From Flavobacterium panici (GTDB lineage Bacteria > Bacteroidota > Bacteroidia > Flavobacteriales > Flavobacteriaceae): a stretch of DNA of 64,000 nucleotides. The translations under genes were made by a program, and so were the position numbers. A model generated the notes under the pieces. It had not been told where the DNA came from. It made no database searches and was given only the letters and a program-made list of their open reading frames with translations. The DNA lies in NCBI RefSeq assembly GCF_903819335.1, contig NZ_CAIJDE010000029.1, positions 287,219 to 351,218 of the forward strand. Reading direction: 5' to 3'. Each line of letters begins with the position of its first letter. Positions within the stretch are counted from its first letter, which is position 1. Below are positions 61,007 to 64,000 of the stretch, piece by piece.

Positions 61007-61600
61007 ATGGCTAGCAAAGATCGAATTTTAAGACAAAAAGAAGAGACAAGGAATAATATCCTTGGGGCTGCTTATGATATCGTAAAAGATGAAGGCTGGA
61101 ATGGTTTGAGTATGCGTAAAATTGCCGACAGAATCGAATATACTGCTCCAATTATTTATGAATACTTTTCGAATAAAGAAGCAATATTAGAAGAATTGAC
61201 AGGTAAAGGTTTTATTAAACTAACTAAAGAACTACAAATTGCAATAGATAAGTTTGAAAAACCGGAAGATCAATTAGAAGCCATGTGGATGACTTACTGG
61301 GACTTCGCTTTTACAAATACTGAAATGTATCAGTTAATGTTTGGTGTTCAAATGACTTGCTGCGCACAACGATGTTCTGCTCAGGAGGGACCTTACAAAC
61401 TATTCACTGGTGTTATTGCTGATGTAATGAAAGACAGCAATCCGAGTGAAGATATCATTAAACAAAAATATTTTACTTTCTTTTCTGTTATTCATGGTTT
61501 AATCGCCATCAACATCATTAACAAAAGTGATATTTTAGAAACAATAAATGCTCAAATTTTGAAAGATGCCATTGGTGGTATCATCAAATCAATACAATAG
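61007..61600 (+). CDS. TetR/AcrR-family transcriptional regulator
   Basis: This 197-residue repressor has the N-terminal helix-turn-helix GLSMRKIADRIEYTAPIIYEYF at about 35-56, then a ligand-binding helical domain with a CC pair in QMTCCAQRCSA. It sits directly before an AcrAB-type efflux operon on the same strand, and five copies of a palindromic TAACnnnGTTA element lie around it, so autoregulation and control of the pump are likely. Confidence 0.94.
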   Translation: MASKDRILRQKEETRNNILGAAYDIVKDEGWNGLSMRKIADRIEYTAPIIYEYFSNKEAILEELTGKGFIKLTKELQIAIDKFEKPEDQLEAMWMTYWDFAFTNTEMYQLMFGVQMTCCAQRCSAQEGPYKLFTGVIADVMKDSNPSEDIIKQKYFTFFSVIHGLIAINIINKSDILETINAQILKDAIGGIIKSIQ

Positions 61601-61618
61601 ATTTTTTTTCAATTTTTA

Positions 61619-61835
61619 CTTAACAGTGTAAAATAATTTAATTGGATAATATAAAATCCTTTTTTTTATAACCTTAACTTAACACTGTTAGAAAATTTAA
61701 TAGAGTAATAAAAGCTCTTTTTTTAGACTTTTACTTAACGCCGTTAAATATTTTAATAATGATTAAAATAGAATTGAAAATGCTTAAAGTAGGAAAGTTT
61801 GCGCACATTTACTTAACAACGTTAGATAATTTAAT
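61619..61835. promoter_or_regulatory. Array of four TAACnnnGTTA operator-like elements
   Basis: Copies at 61621-61631 (TAACAGTGTAA), 61680-61690, 61736-61746 and 61814-61824 each start after CT and are followed by an AATTTAAT-like tail. The first three are spaced 59 and 56 bases apart, the last 78. They fill the 314-base region between the TetR and adaptor genes. Confidence 0.8.
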
Positions 61836-61914
61836 TTAATTAGATATGAATCCCGAGAATGCCAGAATACCTAAGAATTTAATCCGAGAAAATGTTCAAC
61901 CAATTAAAACCAAT

Positions 61915-63066
61915 ATGAAAATGAAAAATGTAATAATTATAACCAGTTTTGTTCTGGCTTTTGTATTAAGCAGCTGTGGCGACAAAAATCAGGCGCCTAC
62001 TGCTCCACCACCACCGGTTTTACCTGTGTTGGCTATAACAAGTGCAAATACAACTACTGATGCTGAATATCCAGCTGCTATACAAGGAACTGTAGATGTT
62101 GAAATTCGCCCGCAAGTAAGCGGAAACCTTGACAGAATTTTTGTTGACGAAGGTGCTTACGTAAGCAAAGGACAAACTTTATTTAAAATAAACGAACGTC
62201 CATACCGTGAGCAGTTAAACAATGCTTTAGCAAGTTTACACGCTGCAGAAGCAGCTTTGATTAACGCTAATTTAGAAGTAGATAAATTGACTCCTTTAGT
62301 TCAAAACAAAGTAGTTTCTGATTATCAATTGAAAACAGCTAAAGCTTCACAAAAAATTGCTGCTGCAAATATTGAACAAGCAAAAGCAATGGTAGGTTCT
62401 GCTAAAATTAATTTAGGATATACAAATGTTACGGCTCCAGTTAGCGGATACATTGGCAGATTACCTAAAAAACAAGGAAGTTTAGTTTCTGCTTCTGATG
62501 TTGAAGCTTTAACAACTTTATCTGATGTTCATGAAGTATTTGCTTATTTCTCTTTAGGAGAAACAGATTTCATCAACTTTAAAGAGCAATATAAAGGAAG
62601 TTCACTTGGTGATAAAATCAAAAAATTACCTCCAGTTACTTTGATTTTGGCAGATAACAATGCTTATCCTCAAACCGGAAAAATTGATATGGTTGACGGA
62701 CAGTTTGATAAAACTACCGGAGCAATCACAATTAGAGCAACTTTCCCAAATGCAAACGGAACATTACGTTCTGGAAACACAGGAAGAATCCGTTTAGGAT
62801 TACAACACGACGATGCGATTTTAGTTCCACAGTCGGCTACAGTTGAAATGCAGGATAAAGTATTTGTTTTCACTGTAGGTAAAGACAACAAAGTAACTAA
62901 AATGCCTATTACAGTTGTGGGTAAAAGCGGTACTAATTATTTAATTAAAGAAGGTGTAAAAACTGGTGACCAAATCGTGTTAAGCGGTATTGACAAACTT
63001 CAGGATGGACAAGCGATTCAGCCAGAAAAATCAACTAAAGTTGCCGAAGTAACTAATAAAAAATAA
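61915..63066 (+). CDS. AcrA-like membrane-fusion protein (RND adaptor)
   Basis: This 383-residue periplasmic lipoprotein (lipobox VLSSC, Cys21) joins the RND pump to an outer-membrane channel. The start at 61915 yields the signal peptide; the in-frame ATG at 61846 would add 23 residues across the operator array tail. It shows the lipoyl halves (VDEGAYVSKGQTLFKINE, APVSGYIGRLPKKQGSLV), a coiled-coil hairpin and a beta-barrel. The pump gene starts 12 bases later. Confidence 0.94.
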   Translation: MKMKNVIIITSFVLAFVLSSCGDKNQAPTAPPPPVLPVLAITSANTTTDAEYPAAIQGTVDVEIRPQVSGNLDRIFVDEGAYVSKGQTLFKINERPYREQLNNALASLHAAEAALINANLEVDKLTPLVQNKVVSDYQLKTAKASQKIAAANIEQAKAMVGSAKINLGYTNVTAPVSGYIGRLPKKQGSLVSASDVEALTTLSDVHEVFAYFSLGETDFINFKEQYKGSSLGDKIKKLPPVTLILADNNAYPQTGKIDMVDGQFDKTTGAITIRATFPNANGTLRSGNTGRIRLGLQHDDAILVPQSATVEMQDKVFVFTVGKDNKVTKMPITVVGKSGTNYLIKEGVKTGDQIVLSGIDKLQDGQAIQPEKSTKVAEVTNKK

Positions 63067-63078
63067 TTCTAAAAGACA

Positions 63079-64000
63079 ATGTTCAAAATATTTATACAAA
63101 GACCTGTACTGGCAACCGTAATCTCCATTTTATTGGTGATTCTTGGAGTACTTGGTTTAACTAAACTGCCTTTACAACAGTTTCCTGATATTGCGCCGCC
63201 ATCGGTTTTGGTAACGGCGGTATATCCGGGAGCCAACGCAGAAACGGTTTTACGTTCTGTGGCACCTTCTATCGAAGAATCTATAAATGGTGTAGAAAAC
63301 ATGACTTACATGAGTTCTACAGCAAGTAACGACGGTACCTTGGCAATTACTGTTTTCTTTAAACTGGGTACAGATGCTGACCAAGCTGCTGTAAACGTTC
63401 AAAACAGAGTTGCGCAGGCAACGAGCCAGCTTCCTGCAGAGGTTGTACAACAAGGTATTGTTACGGCGAAACAACAAAACAGTTTCATCATGGCAATTGG
63501 TATGTACACTGATGATGAAGCAAAATACGATCAGACATTTGTTGCCAACTATGCACAAATCAATATTATTCCGGAGTTAAAACGTATTCCGGGTGTAGGT
63601 TCTGCCAGTATTTTTGGTGGTGTAAAAGATTATTCTATGCGTGTTTGGTTAAACCCAACACAAATGTCAACTTACAAAGTGACTCCAAGTGAAGTTATGG
63701 GAGCTATCCAAGATAAAAGTTTGGAAGCGGCTCCGGGTAAATTTGGAGAGCGAAGCAAAGAAGTTTTTGAATACGTTATTAAATATAAAGGGAAATTAAC
63801 TAAACCAGAAGATTATGAAAATATTGCTATACGTTCTAATGCAGATGGTTCAGTACTTCGCTTAAAAGATGTTGCGAGAGTAGAACTTGGAGCATACTCT
63901 TATAACAGTTTAACTCGTTTAAATGGTAAAAAAGGAATTGTAATTGGGGTTATTCAGTTAGCTGGATCTAACTCAAATGATATTCAGATTGCCATTAACA
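63079..64000 (+). CDS. AcrB-like RND efflux pump (partial)
   Basis: The first 307 codons are visible, cut at the right edge. TM1 starts MFKIFIQRPVLATVISILLV; LPLQQFPDIAPPSVLVTAVY, PSIEESINGVENMTYMSSTA and FKLGTDADQAAVNVQNRVAQ are AcrB/HAE1 hallmarks of the porter domain. Family knowledge: HAE1 pumps export drugs, bile salts or similar hydrophobic compounds. It is downstream of the adaptor and under probable TetR control. An outer-membrane channel gene may follow outside the window. Confidence 0.94.
   Translation, partial: MFKIFIQRPVLATVISILLVILGVLGLTKLPLQQFPDIAPPSVLVTAVYPGANAETVLRSVAPSIEESINGVENMTYMSSTASNDGTLAITVFFKLGTDADQAAVNVQNRVAQATSQLPAEVVQQGIVTAKQQNSFIMAIGMYTDDEAKYDQTFVANYAQINIIPELKRIPGVGSASIFGGVKDYSMRVWLNPTQMSTYKVTPSEVMGAIQDKSLEAAPGKFGERSKEVFEYVIKYKGKLTKPEDYENIAIRSNADGSVLRLKDVARVELGAYSYNSLTRLNGKKGIVIGVIQLAGSNSNDIQIAIN

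Overview
The window is a low-GC chromosomal segment that looks like Flavobacterium or a close relative (Bacteroidota). Supporting signs are a SusC/SusD pair, TAnnTTTG-type -7 promoter boxes, almost no Shine-Dalgarno sequences, many lipoproteins, LytTR two-component regulation, and intergenic spaces filled with long palindromes. The assignment rests on gene content and sequence style only; no database was searched.

Bases 1-28,500 hold a pectin and galacturonate utilisation locus, nearly all on the minus strand. In transcription order it encodes a GH28 polygalacturonase, SusC, SusD, an esterase, a DUF4861 protein, two GH105 unsaturated uronyl hydrolases, a GH43 enzyme, a PL10-CE8 pectate lyase/pectin methylesterase fusion, a second GH28 and a rhamnogalacturonan acetylesterase cut by the window start. 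A LacI-family regulator (17333-18361) is divergent from it. Beyond the regulator lies the full intracellular pathway: UxaC, UxaB and UxaA take galacturonate to KDG, KduI and KduD take the unsaturated-uronate product to KDG, KdgK and KdgA finish the route, and an ExuT-like permease imports uronates. A 14-bp palindrome, TGTAATCGATTRCA, occurs upstream of the GH28-susCD operon, kduI and exuT. At kduI and exuT it abuts the -7 box, which suggests one regulon. A secreted esterase follows at 28.9 kb.

Bases 29.8-42 kb are mixed. Three tandem ~140-bp repeats, each with a promoter-like sequence, precede a small degenerate receiver-like protein. Next come an isochorismatase-like hydrolase, an amidohydrolase and an AlgE-like porin, then a 2H phosphoesterase, an AraC regulator with two short-chain dehydrogenases, two PepSY-like secreted proteins and a LytS/LytTR sensor-regulator pair. 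Divergent from that pair is a TolC-RND-MFP efflux operon (42.3-48.1 kb) whose RND pump carries a canonical EF-hand loop in its central cytoplasmic segment.

Bases 48.3-56.3 kb are accessory and mostly unrecognised. They include a two-gene operon of membrane proteins, an 85-residue protein, a stand-alone tRNA-like gene with a long variable arm and a GAT anticodon, a duplicated 77-80 residue gene with its terminator flanking a DJ-1/PfpI protein, and a run of small lipoproteins and membrane proteins.

Bases 56.7-60.7 kb hold a gluconate locus (GntK, GntT, SMP-30 lactonase) with a candidate structured RNA between. The window ends in a TetR-controlled AcrAB-type efflux operon. Five copies of a TAACnnnGTTA element surround the regulator, and the RND gene runs off the right edge.
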